Positions 16,300 through 25,750 of a DNA stretch of 64,000 nucleotides are shown here, piece after piece. The notes under the pieces were generated by a model that saw only the letters and a program-made list of their open reading frames with translations, did no database searches and was not told where the DNA came from. Both the position numbers and the translations under genes were made by a program. Source of the stretch: Erythrobacter donghaensis (GTDB lineage Bacteria > Pseudomonadota > Alphaproteobacteria > Sphingomonadales > Sphingomonadaceae); NCBI RefSeq assembly GCF_001557325.1, contig NZ_LSJS01000292.1:15939-79938 (forward strand), given 5' to 3'. The stretch's first letter is position 1. Each line of letters starts with the position of its first letter.

Positions 16300-18021
16300 T
16301 CAGTCCCCGGTGCGCGGGGCACGGGTCTGGTCCCCGCCCTGATCGAGTGTCACCGCCGGGGCCGGGCCCTCGCCGCCCTCGAAGGTCAAGGTCGCGTCGA
16401 TCCCCTGGGTGCGGAAGGTCGCCGGGCCGGTCGCGGTCAGCGGGATCACCGGCTGCCCGGTCGCCTGCGCGGTCAGCGTGCCGGCATCGGTGAGCGCGAT
16501 CGTCAGCACCGCCGGGCCCAGCGCATAGCGTCCGACATAGCGCTCGAGCACTTCGCGCGGCACCGTAACGGCGGCCGCCTCGGGCGGGATCGGGCCGGTG
16601 CGCAGGGTGATCTGCGGCGGAGTCTCGCCGTTGGCGGCGAATTCCATCACCGGCGTGCTGTCGGCATTGCGGGTGAGGGCGAACCAGCTCAGCGTCTCGG
16701 GCCCGTAGAAGAAGCGGTTGTCGCCGCCCGCGAAAACCTCGAGCGTGGCTCCGCCCGAGCGCTGGGTGTAGAGTTTGCCGTCCTTCGCAAAGAACCGCCG
16801 CTCGCCGCCGCCGGGGATCGCGTAGACGCCGAAGAAGGGCTCGAGCGCGGCCATGTCGGCGGCGGCGCGGGTGAAGGCGGGGTAGGGATCGCCCACCGCG
16901 GCGGCGGCGATGCGGCGCATCACCACGCCGGGCGAGGTCTGCGGGCTGTCGCTGTTGGCCAGCACCGCGACGAACAGATCGGCCTCGGGGATGTAGATGC
17001 TGTCGGTGTTGAACCCGAAGATCCCCCCGCTGTGCCCGATCGCCGGATGGCCGCGCAGCGGATCGAGCCCCAGCCCGAAGCCATAGGGCTGGGTAGAGCC
17101 GTCGGGCATCGTCGTCGGCGCGATCATCAGCGCATAGTGCGCGGCATCGACCACCTTGCCGTGATGCAGCGCCTGCCCCCATTTCGCCAGATCGCCGACC
17201 GTCCCGATCAGCGCGCCCGCCGCATGGGGAAAGCCCATGTGGATGTATTGCGACTGCATGGCGGCGGCGGTGGCCTCGCCGGTATAGCCGCGGGCCATGG
17301 CCGGCGTGTCCTCGCCGCCCACGCCGTAGCGGATCGTGGCGAGCCCGAGCGGGCGGGAGATCCGCGCCTCGACCGCCTGGTGCCACGGCATGCCGGTCAC
17401 TGTCTCGATAATCGCACCGAGCAGGATGTAGCCCGAGTTGTTGTAGTTCCAGACCTCGCCCGGCTTGCTGGGCGAGGGGGAATCGCGGAACAGGGCGATC
17501 ATCCCGGCCGTGTCCAGAGCGCGGGCGGTGCTGACCGGGGCCATGATCCCGGGCATTTCGGTGTAGGACTGGATGCCGCTGGTGTGCTGGAGCAGCTGGC
17601 GCACGGTGGCCGATGCGCCCGGCTGCGGGTAATCGGGGATGAACTTCGCCAGCGGATCGTCGAGCGAGAGCTTGCCCTCCTGCGCCAGCTGGACGATCAC
17701 CGCGGCGGTGAACTGCTTGGTGATCGAGCCGAGGCGGAACACCGTTTCGGGGGTGATAGCGCGCGCCGCGCCGATATCGGCCATCCCGCGCGCGCCCTGA
17801 TAGACGATCTTGCCGCCTCGCATAACAACCACCGCCGCGCCCGGCCCGTCGGCGGCATAGCTTTCCGCGAGCACCGCATCGGCCAGCGTCCGCAGGTCTT
17901 GCGCCGAGGGGGTTGCTGCGGTGGTTGCAGGCGCGGCGGTCTCGGCCGCAGCGGGTACGGCCAAGGTCAGAAGAGCCACTGCGGCCGAGGCATGGCCGGT
18001 CATCGTCACGATATTGCGCAT
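16300..18021 (-). CDS. Secreted serine hydrolase, class C beta-lactamase-like
   Basis: 573 residues from ATG 18021 (GAGAG upstream). Signal peptide MRNIVTMTGHASAAVALLTL..AAAE. The penicillin-binding/AmpC fold is clear: SxxK at S99-K102 (RLGSITKQ), YxN at Y193-N195, and HSG at 330-332 in place of KTG. The C-terminal 170 residues are a beta-rich lipocalin-like extension with repeated VLERYVGRYALG-type segments, as in many esterase/D-aminopeptidase relatives. Likely a periplasmic peptidase or esterase rather than a true beta-lactamase. It is followed 52 bases upstream by a gene in the same direction but of different base composition. Confidence 0.88.
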   Translation of the reverse strand: MRNIVTMTGHASAAVALLTLAVPAAAETAAPATTAATPSAQDLRTLADAVLAESYAADGPGAAVVVMRGGKIVYQGARGMADIGAARAITPETVFRLGSITKQFTAAVIVQLAQEGKLSLDDPLAKFIPDYPQPGASATVRQLLQHTSGIQSYTEMPGIMAPVSTARALDTAGMIALFRDSPSPSKPGEVWNYNNSGYILLGAIIETVTGMPWHQAVEARISRPLGLATIRYGVGGEDTPAMARGYTGEATAAAMQSQYIHMGFPHAAGALIGTVGDLAKWGQALHHGKVVDAAHYALMIAPTTMPDGSTQPYGFGLGLDPLRGHPAIGHSGGIFGFNTDSIYIPEADLFVAVLANSDSPQTSPGVVMRRIAAAAVGDPYPAFTRAAADMAALEPFFGVYAIPGGGERRFFAKDGKLYTQRSGGATLEVFAGGDNRFFYGPETLSWFALTRNADSTPVMEFAANGETPPQITLRTGPIPPEAAAVTVPREVLERYVGRYALGPAVLTIALTDAGTLTAQATGQPVIPLTATGPATFRTQGIDATLTFEGGEGPAPAVTLDQGGDQTRAPRTGD

Positions 18022-18073
18022 TTCTCTCACCCCTCGATTGCGGGCGGAGTGTATTGTGTATCTAAGACACCTG

Positions 18074-19363
18074 TCAAGCGGCGACGCGCGGACGGGGGCG
18101 GGGCCGGAGGAGGAAGTCCACCAGTTGACTGTACGAGATTGATAGCGGTTTGACTGCCCGCGTAATCGCATCAGTGCTGATTTTGGTAACGCCTTGGGCT
18201 AATCTGGCCAGGGAACGGTAGTGCCACGGCCCACCAACCTGATCGATCTTCATCAACGTGAAGTACAGATAGCTCTGAGCCACGATCAAGATCCCGAACG
18301 CCGAAGATAGAGCAAGAGCCTCAAGGCCGTTATCGGAAGTGAAGGGTTGAATGATCAAGAGGACGTTGCCGAACGCAAACGTAAACAGGCTGACCGTGCC
18401 GATGAACTTCCATCTGTCGAGTGCGCGGATGCGACGAACGTCAAACAGGTAGGTGCATGCCATCACCCCTGAAACTGTCGCGCTCATCCCCAAGGCTGTG
18501 TACAATGGATGGTTGGCATTCCGTAGGCTCATATTTGCGATTTGCGCTACCATCGCTGAGGATTGCCCCCATTCCCACAGTGTCGCGGAGGCGACAAAGA
18601 AAGCTGCAGCCATACCAGCAAGCAGCGTCCAACCCTTCTGCGCTGCCATCTCCGATGATTTCTGGATGTCGGTCATCGCACGGCCGATGACCATGCCAAA
18701 CAAGACCAGCGACAATCCATGTACAAGCGATGGGCCGCCAACGACGGTGTCGCCTACACCAATCAGGAACCGGGTGCCCATTCCGATGACGTCTTTGCCA
18801 TCGAACAAGGCTGGCGGTGGTATACTGAGAATTGCGGGATAAAGCAGGTGAATGGTCACGGCAATTGCGACAATTGCCCACAATCCGAACCGTATCCGGA
18901 AGGCGATCAAGAGGGGTGCCAAAGCGAGTACAAGACAATAAAACTTGAGAATGTCCGTGTAGGGAGTGCCGCCAATCAAGAGCGAGCATCGCAGTGCGAA
19001 GCCGATGGAGAAGTCACCCATCACTACATGTGCAAAGATAGTGATTGCATACAGCACATAACACTGAAGTGATCGCGAAAGGAGCCTGTTGGTGGCGGCC
19101 AAGGTATGGCCCGCGCGTACTTTTCGGCAGTACGCCAGCTCCAGCATTGCGCCAAAAAGGCATATGAATATTGGCGGTGCCATCTGCATGGCAAACCGAA
19201 CAGGAATTACAGCTTCGCCGTAAAAGTTGGCTATTCCGAACTCGGCCATGGAGTGGCTGAGCATCGCCAGGATAATGGCGATCGAGCGGCAGATATCGAC
19301 CCCGTTTAACCGAACACCCTCAGCTGAAATTGCTCTGCTTTGCCGTGACTTGGCGTTTTCCAC
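18074..19363 (-). CDS. Acyltransferase-like multi-spanning membrane protein, lower GC, probably acquired
   Basis: 429 residues with about ten hydrophobic segments. The start, GVDICRSIAIILAMLSHSM, looks like the first membrane helix of acyltransferase-3/OpgC-type proteins (Arg and His near the membrane face). Such proteins acylate or succinylate glycans at the inner membrane. The assignment rests on this and on topology, so it is moderate. The gene is visibly less GC-rich than everything around it, with many AT-ending codons, a sign of transfer. The last ten residues (RPRPRPRVAA) return to host-like GC, so the border of the foreign DNA may lie at about 18110. No mobility gene is adjacent. Confidence 0.65.
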   Translation of the reverse strand: MENAKSRQSRAISAEGVRLNGVDICRSIAIILAMLSHSMAEFGIANFYGEAVIPVRFAMQMAPPIFICLFGAMLELAYCRKVRAGHTLAATNRLLSRSLQCYVLYAITIFAHVVMGDFSIGFALRCSLLIGGTPYTDILKFYCLVLALAPLLIAFRIRFGLWAIVAIAVTIHLLYPAILSIPPPALFDGKDVIGMGTRFLIGVGDTVVGGPSLVHGLSLVLFGMVIGRAMTDIQKSSEMAAQKGWTLLAGMAAAFFVASATLWEWGQSSAMVAQIANMSLRNANHPLYTALGMSATVSGVMACTYLFDVRRIRALDRWKFIGTVSLFTFAFGNVLLIIQPFTSDNGLEALALSSAFGILIVAQSYLYFTLMKIDQVGGPWHYRSLARLAQGVTKISTDAITRAVKPLSISYSQLVDFLLRPRPRPRVAA

Positions 19364-19942
19364 TAACTAGCTTTCTTTGATCACCTGACGTTAGGCCGTC
19401 CGCTTTCAATCGGTTGTGGGGCGCCGCTACGCGGTGATGCGGGGCAAGCCTTCCATGGTAGCCGCTTGCCGATCGGCCCCACTCCCAAGCTCCGCCGTCA
19501 GCAAGCGGCGCCAACCCTGAGGAGTGTTGTTGCTTCCGTATCGGCCGTCCCTGCCGCACTTCCCCCAAACTGGGTTAACGCCCTTGAACCAATAGGCCCC
19601 AGTTGAGGTGTATCTTGGACTTGGAGATGTGGCTGATGTGCAAGAACGCTTCAGTCAGGTTGCCGGCGCATCTGCGGAAGACTTTCCCGAGCTCAGCACC
19701 CGCAGGTCCGATCCGGGGGCGTTTTCCTACTCCCGCGCGGCCTGTTAATCGAACAGCCGGCTCTTTCGGAATCGTGATCGGCGCGGCATCGGGGCCGCAA
19801 GCGCGCAGGCGCGAGACGCGATCTATCGCGCGGACTCCCTGTCCGTCCGCCCGGAAAATCCGAAACAAGTCCCTGCGATATTTGCAGAATAGGACAAGTT
19901 GGGAAAGTGACACGGTGTAACCTTTGTCACCTTCCCGACGCG
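19364..19942. other. Non-coding gap of intermediate GC
   Basis: 579 bases between the acquired membrane-protein gene and phaZ. I see no convincing gene, tRNA or transposase remnant. Several open frames of 80-105 codons exist on both strands but lack coding character and a ribosome-binding site. The composition is between that of the acquired gene and of phaZ, so the right-hand border of the transferred segment may be here. Confidence 0.5.
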
Positions 19943-21181
19943 TCATTCGCCGTGGGCGGCGATCCATTCCTCGACCACCGGGGCGACCTTGGTCCGCCAG
20001 CGCGAGCCGTTGAAGATGCCGTAGTGCCCAGCGCCCTCGGCCATGTAGTAACGCTTCTTCGCCTCGGGCAGGTTCGGGGTCAGCTTCAATGCGGCGCGGG
20101 TCTGGCCGAGGCCCGAGATATCGTCGCGCTCGCCCTCGATCGCCAGCAGTGCGGTGTCGGTGATCTGCTTGATGTCCACGAGCTCGCCCTTGTGGCGGAA
20201 CTCGCCCTTGGGGATCGAGTGCTTCTGGAACACCTCCTCCACCGTCTGGAGGTAGAACTCGGCGGTCATGTCGCACACGCTGCGGTATTCGTCGTAGAAG
20301 TCCTTGGTGGCCTGCGCGGAGGCCTCGTCGCCGGCGGTGAGATGCTTGAACATCTCGTAGTGGCTCATCATGTGGCTTCTGAGGTTCATGCTCATGAAGG
20401 CCGAGAGCTGCATGAAGCCCGGATAGACCCGCCGCCCCGCGCCCGGGTACTTGAAGGGCACCGTGGCGATCACGCTCTGGCGGAACCATTCGATCGGGCG
20501 CTGCATCGCCACGTTGTTGACGACCGTCGGGCATTCGCGGGTATCGATCGGGCCGCCCATCATGGTCAGCGTCAGCGGTGCGGCGGGGGACTGGCGCAGG
20601 TTGAGGAGCGCGGTTGCGGCGAAGGCGGGCACGCTCGGCTGGCACACCGCCATCATGTGCGCGCGGCGGCCCTCGTTCTTGCGGGTGATGTGCTCGAGGA
20701 ACGCGATCAGGTAGTCGATGTAGTCGTCGAGATCGAACTCGCCGCGGTCCATCGGCACCATCTTGGCATCGGCCCAGTCGGTGATGAACACCTCGCAGCT
20801 TTCGAGCATGCGTTCGACCGTGCCGCGCAGCAGCGTGGCATAGTGGCCGCTCATCGGGGCGACGATCAACAGGCGCGGGCGATCCTTGCCGAGGCCTTCG
20901 ACCCGGAAGCGCTTGAGGTCGCCGAAGGGACGCCGCAGCACGGTCGATTCGCTGACGGGGTAGCAGTGGCCGCCGACCGAGATCTCGCGGATGCCGAATT
21001 CGGGCTTGTCGTAGCTCGCGGTCGCATGGGCGAAGACATCGAGCGCGCTCGCCGCCATCGGGCCGAAGCCGGTGTAGCCCAAGGGGTTGACCGGGTTCGA
21101 CAAAAGCTCCGACCCGATGGAGACAAGGGCGCTCGCGCTGTTCATCCAGCTGCGCTGCATCTCGTAGGCGAAGTAGAGCAT
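19943..21181 (-). CDS. phaZ: Intracellular polyhydroxyalkanoate depolymerase
   Basis: 412 residues from ATG 21181; there is no signal peptide, as expected for the granule-associated enzyme. PhaZ releases hydroxyacids from stored PHA. The nucleophile box is AVCQPSVP with Cys180, the Cys-for-Ser variant known from Ralstonia PhaZ1. The C-terminal EGAGHYGIFNGSRWR carries the catalytic His, and VAPMSGHYATLLRG (107-120) the oxyanion region. Length is typical. A 17-bp palindrome lies 84 bases upstream. With the phaB fusion at 1349-2512 it shows that the organism makes or made PHA; phaC is not in the window. Confidence 0.93.
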   Translation of the reverse strand: MLYFAYEMQRSWMNSASALVSIGSELLSNPVNPLGYTGFGPMAASALDVFAHATASYDKPEFGIREISVGGHCYPVSESTVLRRPFGDLKRFRVEGLGKDRPRLLIVAPMSGHYATLLRGTVERMLESCEVFITDWADAKMVPMDRGEFDLDDYIDYLIAFLEHITRKNEGRRAHMMAVCQPSVPAFAATALLNLRQSPAAPLTLTMMGGPIDTRECPTVVNNVAMQRPIEWFRQSVIATVPFKYPGAGRRVYPGFMQLSAFMSMNLRSHMMSHYEMFKHLTAGDEASAQATKDFYDEYRSVCDMTAEFYLQTVEEVFQKHSIPKGEFRHKGELVDIKQITDTALLAIEGERDDISGLGQTRAALKLTPNLPEAKKRYYMAEGAGHYGIFNGSRWRTKVAPVVEEWIAAHGE

Positions 21182-21264
21182 GGGGGACCTCGTGGTGCGA
21201 AACGAACGGGTGCGGCGTCTCTTGGGCGGATGCCGCTTGCGGGCAAGATGGCCGCTCGTCAGGG

Positions 21265-21281
21265 ATTGTGCAATGCACAAT
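21265..21281. promoter_or_regulatory. Perfect palindrome ATTGTGCA-A-TGCACAAT upstream of phaZ
   Basis: Two exact 8-base half sites around one A, 84 bases upstream of the phaZ start and 86 bases upstream of the divergent ABC transporter start. PhaR, the PHA-responsive repressor of proteobacteria, is reported to bind TGC/GCA-rich palindromic DNA. The match in style and the position before phaZ make a PhaR operator a reasonable guess. No identical copy precedes the phaB fusion. Confidence 0.5.
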
Positions 21282-21366
21282 AGCCACTGTCTTCCCCGGG
21301 ATGCGCGCGGCCCCGCCGCTTTTTGCACGTGATCTTGGCCGCCAGCGGGTCTAGAGGCATGCGACC

Positions 21367-23226
21367 ATGCACGGCGATCACCCTCCGCACACCGCGTCCG
21401 AGACCCCCGAAGACCTGTCACAGCCAGCGGCCGCGGTGCTGTCCGCCCCGGCCGAGGCCCAGCCCGCGCCCAGGTCGCGCAGCCTTGCGCCCCTGCGGAT
21501 GGTGTTCGGCACCGCGCTGCGCTACCCGCGCCAGATCGCGCTGGCGCTGGTTGCGCTGTTCATCACCTCGGCGGCGACGCTGGCGATCCCCTACCGCTTC
21601 AAGGTGATCATCGACGAGGCCTTCTCCGGCGGGGCCGACCCGGAGCAGATCGGCCATGCCTTCCAGTACCTGCTGATGATCGTCGCGATCCTCGGCCTCG
21701 GCACGGCGCTGCGGTTCTATTTCGTCAGCTGGATCGGCGAGCGCGTGGTCGCCGACATCCGCCTGCGCGTGCAGGAGAACCTGCTGCGTCTCTCGCCCGG
21801 CTTCTACGAGGTCAACAGCCCCAAGGAAATCTCGAGCCGGATGACGAGCGACACCGCGGTGATCGAGAACGTGGTGGGCACCACCGTCTCGGTGGCGCTG
21901 CGGAACACGCTGACGGGCATCGGCGGGATCGGGTTCCTCGTCTACCTCGCGCCCTCGCTGACATTGGGTCTGCTGATCGGCATTCCGCTGATCGTCATCC
22001 CGATCGTGTTCTTCGGGCGCAAGATCCGCGCGGTCTCGCGCTCCAGCCAGGACCGCATCGCCGATGTCGGTGCCTATGTCACCGAAGTGCTCTCGGCGAT
22101 GAAGATCGTCCAGAGCTTCGGGCAGGAGGGGCGCGAGAACGAGCGTTTCGCCAGCGTGGTCGAGGGCACCTTCGAGACGGCGCGGCGGCGCATCCTGCTG
22201 CGCGCGGCGATGACGACGGTGGTGATCCTGCTAGTGTTCGGCGGGGTGGTGCTGGTGATGTGGCGCGGCGCGCTCGCCGTGGCCGCGGGCGAGATCAGCG
22301 GCGGCACCATCGCCGCCTTCGTGCTCACCGGCGGGCTGGTCGCGGGCGCCCTGGGCGCGCTCACCGAAGTCTATGGCGACCTGTTGCGCGGCGCGGGCGC
22401 GGCGAGCCGGCTCGCCGAACTGCTCGACGCCCGGCCGGAGATCGCGCCGCCTGCGCGCCCCGAACGCCTGCCCGAGCCGGCGCGCGGCAGCCTCTCCTTT
22501 CGCAACGTCACCTTCCGCTACCCCGCGCGGCCCGAGGCGGCGGCCTTGCGCGACTTCACGCTCGAGATCGAGCCGGGCGAGACAGTCGCCATCGTCGGGC
22601 CTTCCGGGGCAGGCAAATCGACCATCTTCCAGCTGGTCGAGCGGTTCTACGATCCGCAAGCGGGCACGATCCGCATCGACGGCGTGCCGCTCACCAGCGC
22701 CGACCCGGCCGACATCCGCGCCCGCATCGCGCTGGTGCCGCAGGTCGGCGTGCTGTTCAGCGCCAATGCGCGCGACAACCTGCGCTACGGCAAGTGGGAC
22801 GCCACCGACGCCGAAATCTGGCAGGCCGCCCGCGCGGCCAATGCCGAAAGCTTCCTGCGCGCGCTGCCGTTGGGGCTCGACACGCATCTCGGCGAAGGCG
22901 GGACGCAGCTATCGGGCGGGCAGCAGCAACGCGTCGCCATCGCCCGCGCGCTGCTGCGCGATGCGCCGATCCTGCTCCTCGACGAGGCGACCAGTGCATT
23001 GGATGCCGAGAGCGAGCAGCTCGTCCAGCAGGCCCTCGAAGGCCTGATGGCGAACCGCACCACGCTGGTGATCGCCCACCGCCTCGCCACGGTGCGCGCG
23101 GCCGACCGGATCGTGGTGCTCGACGAGGGCCGGATCGTCGAGCAGGGGACGCATGACGCACTGACCAAGGCGGGCGGGCTCTATGCGCGGCTGGCGCGGC
23201 TGCAATTCGCCGCCGACGCGGCGTGA
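21367..23226 (+). CDS. ABC exporter, fused permease and ATPase (MsbA/ABCB-type half transporter)
   Basis: 619 residues. An Ala/Pro-rich cytoplasmic start of about 50 residues is followed by six transmembrane helices (about 55-320), then a nucleotide-binding domain: Walker A GPSGAGKST near 412, Q-loop ALVPQVGVLFSAN, signature LSGGQQQR, Walker B ILLLDEATSALD and the H-loop VIAHRLAT. It works as a homodimer exporting a lipid, peptide or drug; the substrate cannot be deduced. It stands alone, divergent from phaZ and 159 bases before the M13 peptidase. Confidence 0.93.
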   Translation: MHGDHPPHTASETPEDLSQPAAAVLSAPAEAQPAPRSRSLAPLRMVFGTALRYPRQIALALVALFITSAATLAIPYRFKVIIDEAFSGGADPEQIGHAFQYLLMIVAILGLGTALRFYFVSWIGERVVADIRLRVQENLLRLSPGFYEVNSPKEISSRMTSDTAVIENVVGTTVSVALRNTLTGIGGIGFLVYLAPSLTLGLLIGIPLIVIPIVFFGRKIRAVSRSSQDRIADVGAYVTEVLSAMKIVQSFGQEGRENERFASVVEGTFETARRRILLRAAMTTVVILLVFGGVVLVMWRGALAVAAGEISGGTIAAFVLTGGLVAGALGALTEVYGDLLRGAGAASRLAELLDARPEIAPPARPERLPEPARGSLSFRNVTFRYPARPEAAALRDFTLEIEPGETVAIVGPSGAGKSTIFQLVERFYDPQAGTIRIDGVPLTSADPADIRARIALVPQVGVLFSANARDNLRYGKWDATDAEIWQAARAANAESFLRALPLGLDTHLGEGGTQLSGGQQQRVAIARALLRDAPILLLDEATSALDAESEQLVQQALEGLMANRTTLVIAHRLATVRAADRIVVLDEGRIVEQGTHDALTKAGGLYARLARLQFAADAA

Positions 23227-23385
23227 GCTTGCGGTTCCGTTGAGGGGGCGGGACACAGCAACGTCGCGGCACAATTCGACGAATACCCGCCACGACCGGA
23301 CGAAAGGCAACCCTTTGCCCTTCGCGACGTTATTGTGACGTCGAGCCGACATCCTGTCGCAGCTTCACAGGGACTCGAGTTTCAC

Positions 23386-25545
23386 ATGATCCACAAGACC
23401 GCCGCCCTCCTCGGCGCGAGCCTGCTCGCTCTGGCAACCCCCGCGCTGGCCGATGACCACGCGCATGATGACGCAACCGAGACGCTCCAGAGCACCGATA
23501 CCGGTTCTGCGCTGCCGACCATCAGCTTCGGCGAATGGGGCTTCGATCCCGCCTACCTCTCCACCGACATCAAGCCGGGCGACGACTTCAACGCCTATGC
23601 CAACAAGAAGTGGATCGACGCCAACCCGCTGCCGCCCGAATTCAGCCGCATCGGGGCCTTCACCCTGCTCGGTGAGAAGAGCACCGCCGACGTCAAGGCG
23701 CTGGTCGACGAGTTCGCCGCCAAGGATCCGGCCAGCCTCTCGGCCGATCAGAAGCGCATCCTCGATGCCTACCGCTCGTTCCTCGATACCGAGGCGATCG
23801 AGGCTGCGGGACTTGCCCCGGCGCAGCCCTGGCTTCAGCGCATCTACGGCGCGACCTCGCTCGAAAAGCTCGCCGACCTGTGGGCGACGCCCGGCTTCGC
23901 CAGCCCGGTCAACGCCTTTGTGACCATCGATGCCAAGCAGCCCGATCGCCAGATCGCCAGCGTTGGCTTCGGCGGGCTCGGCATGCCCGATCGCGACTAC
24001 TATCTCGACACCACCGACAAGGGCCGCGAGATCCAGGCCAAGTACAAGGCCTATCTCACCTTCCTGCTCGGCGAGGCGGGCTATCAGGACCCGGCCGCAG
24101 CGGCGGAATCGGTCTATGCCTTCGAGGAGACCATCGCCCGCGAGATCGCGTGGGATCGCACCGTGCGGCGCAACCGCGATCTCACCTACAACCTGCTCTC
24201 GGCGGATGATCTGGCCGCGATCAGCGGCAAGGTTCCGGTTGCCGCGATGCTCGCCCAGATCGGGATCGAGAAGAGCCCCGGCTTCCTCGTCAGCCTGATG
24301 CCGCCCACGGCCGAGGAAATCGCCGCGGGCAAGCTCGACGCAGCCACCCTCGCCAAGATCGGGAGCGGGCTGCCCGGCATGCTGACGCTGCTCGGCGAAA
24401 CGCCGCCTGCGACCTTGCAGGCGTGGATGGCCAAGGAGTTCCTCTCGGGCAACGCCCCCGTTCTCCCCAAGCGCTTCGATGACGCGCGCTTCGCCTTCTA
24501 CAACCGGACCCTGCAGGGCACCCCGGAGCAGCGTCCGCGCTGGAAGCGCGCGATTGCCGAGATGGAAGGGCTGATCGGCGAACTGGTCGGCAAGGAATAT
24601 GTCGCGCGCTATTTCCCGCCGCAGAGCAAGGCGGCGATGGACGAACTGGTGGCGAACCTGCGCCTCGCGCTCTCCCAGTCGATCGACGAGATCACCTGGA
24701 TGGGCGATGCGACCAAGAAGGAAGCGCGCGCCAAGCTCGCCAGCTTCGATCCCAAGATCGGCTACCGCTCCAACCTCGAGACCTATGACGGTCTCACGAT
24801 CACGGCGGGCGATCCGATCGGCAACCGCATGGCGACCGCGGCCTGGGCGCGGGCCGACAATGTGGCCAAGCTCGGCCAGCCTGTCGACCGCACCGAGTGG
24901 GCGATGCTGCCGCAGACGGTGAACGCCTATTACAACTCGGTGAAGAACGAGATCGTCTTCCCCGCCGGCATCCTCCAGCAGCCGTTCTTCGCGCTGACCA
25001 ACGACATCGCGGTCAACTACGGCGCGATCGGGGGCGTGATCGGGCACGAGATCGGCCACGGCTTCGACGACCAGGGCTCCAAGTCCGATGCGAGCGGAGC
25101 CCTGCGCAACTGGTGGACCGATGCCGACCGCGCCGCCTTCGACAAGCTTGGCGATGCGCTGGTGGCGCAGTACAACGCCTTCTGCCCGCTCGATGAGGGC
25201 AAGACCTGCGTCAACGGCCGCTTCACGCTGGGCGAGAACATCGGCGATGTCGGCGGGCTCTCGATGGCCTACCGCGCCTACAAGATCGCGACCAAGGGCA
25301 AGGAGGTGCCGGTGATCGACGGGCTCACCGGCGACCAGCGCTTCTTCCTCGCCTGGGCGCAGGTGTGGCGCTCGACCCAGCGCGAGGCGAATTACCGCAA
25401 CCGCCTGCTCACCGACCCGCACAGCCCCGAGGAGTACCGCGTCAACGGCGTCGTGCGCCAGCTCGACGAATGGTACGAGGCCTTCGGCGTCAAGCCGGGC
25501 GACGCGATGTACCTGCCGCCCGAAAAGCGCGTGCGGATCTGGTAA
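23386..25545 (+). CDS. Periplasmic M13-family metalloendopeptidase (neprilysin/PepO-like)
   Basis: 719 residues from ATG 23386, with signal peptide MIHKTAALLGASLLALATPALA. Zinc-binding HEIGH is at 554-558 and the third ligand lies in ENIGDVGG near E617. The family motif NAYYNSVKNEIVFPAGILQ (about 513-531) precedes the zinc site, and the C-terminus ends in W as in neprilysins (KRVRIW). M13 enzymes cut short peptides, here in the periplasm. The gene is followed by a perfect 12-bp hairpin at 25556-25583. Confidence 0.95.
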   Translation: MIHKTAALLGASLLALATPALADDHAHDDATETLQSTDTGSALPTISFGEWGFDPAYLSTDIKPGDDFNAYANKKWIDANPLPPEFSRIGAFTLLGEKSTADVKALVDEFAAKDPASLSADQKRILDAYRSFLDTEAIEAAGLAPAQPWLQRIYGATSLEKLADLWATPGFASPVNAFVTIDAKQPDRQIASVGFGGLGMPDRDYYLDTTDKGREIQAKYKAYLTFLLGEAGYQDPAAAAESVYAFEETIAREIAWDRTVRRNRDLTYNLLSADDLAAISGKVPVAAMLAQIGIEKSPGFLVSLMPPTAEEIAAGKLDAATLAKIGSGLPGMLTLLGETPPATLQAWMAKEFLSGNAPVLPKRFDDARFAFYNRTLQGTPEQRPRWKRAIAEMEGLIGELVGKEYVARYFPPQSKAAMDELVANLRLALSQSIDEITWMGDATKKEARAKLASFDPKIGYRSNLETYDGLTITAGDPIGNRMATAAWARADNVAKLGQPVDRTEWAMLPQTVNAYYNSVKNEIVFPAGILQQPFFALTNDIAVNYGAIGGVIGHEIGHGFDDQGSKSDASGALRNWWTDADRAAFDKLGDALVAQYNAFCPLDEGKTCVNGRFTLGENIGDVGGLSMAYRAYKIATKGKEVPVIDGLTGDQRFFLAWAQVWRSTQREANYRNRLLTDPHSPEEYRVNGVVRQLDEWYEAFGVKPGDAMYLPPEKRVRIW

Positions 25546-25555
25546 GCCTTCTTGT

Positions 25556-25583
25556 GGACGTGCCCGCCTCCGCGGGCACGTCC
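25556..25583. terminator. Perfect 12-bp hairpin after the M13 peptidase gene
   Basis: Stem GGACGTGCCCGC / GCGGGCACGTCC with a CTCC loop, 11 bases after the stop codon. There is no T-run, so intrinsic termination is uncertain; it may act as a 3'-end stabiliser or as part of the hairpin array that fills the spacer up to uppP. Confidence 0.5.
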
Positions 25584-25585
25584 TC

Positions 25586-25680
25586 GGTGCTGTTTCAAGC
25601 CCTGCGGGCTTGAGCACCTGCGGCTCGCGCGCGTGCGCTCGCGGCCCGTCCTGCGGCGGGCCGTGCAGCGTGCGCCGCAC
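25586..25680. other. Array of further hairpins in the spacer before uppP
   Basis: After the first hairpin come GGTGC..(TCAAGCCC-TGC-GGGCTTGA)GCACC at 25586-25618, then GGCCCG/CGGGCC at 25643-25662 and GTGC/GCAC at 25663-25680. The first of these is a perfect 8-bp stem with a TGC loop inside a second 5-bp stem. The rest of the spacer to 25750 contains a repeated GTCGGCC word (25683, 25700) and no gene. It could be a structured leader of uppP or a repeat. Confidence 0.45.
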
Positions 25681-25750
25681 AAGTCGGCCTGTGATCCGCG
25701 TCGGCCTTTTGGTTTGACTTGGCCGCGGCCCTCGTCGAAGCGCTGCGCCC

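Noticed and set aside
19603-19920. 105-codon open frame in the gap before phaZ
   Set aside because: No ribosome-binding site, no recognisable protein, Arg/Pro/Ser-rich composition. I kept the region as non-coding.
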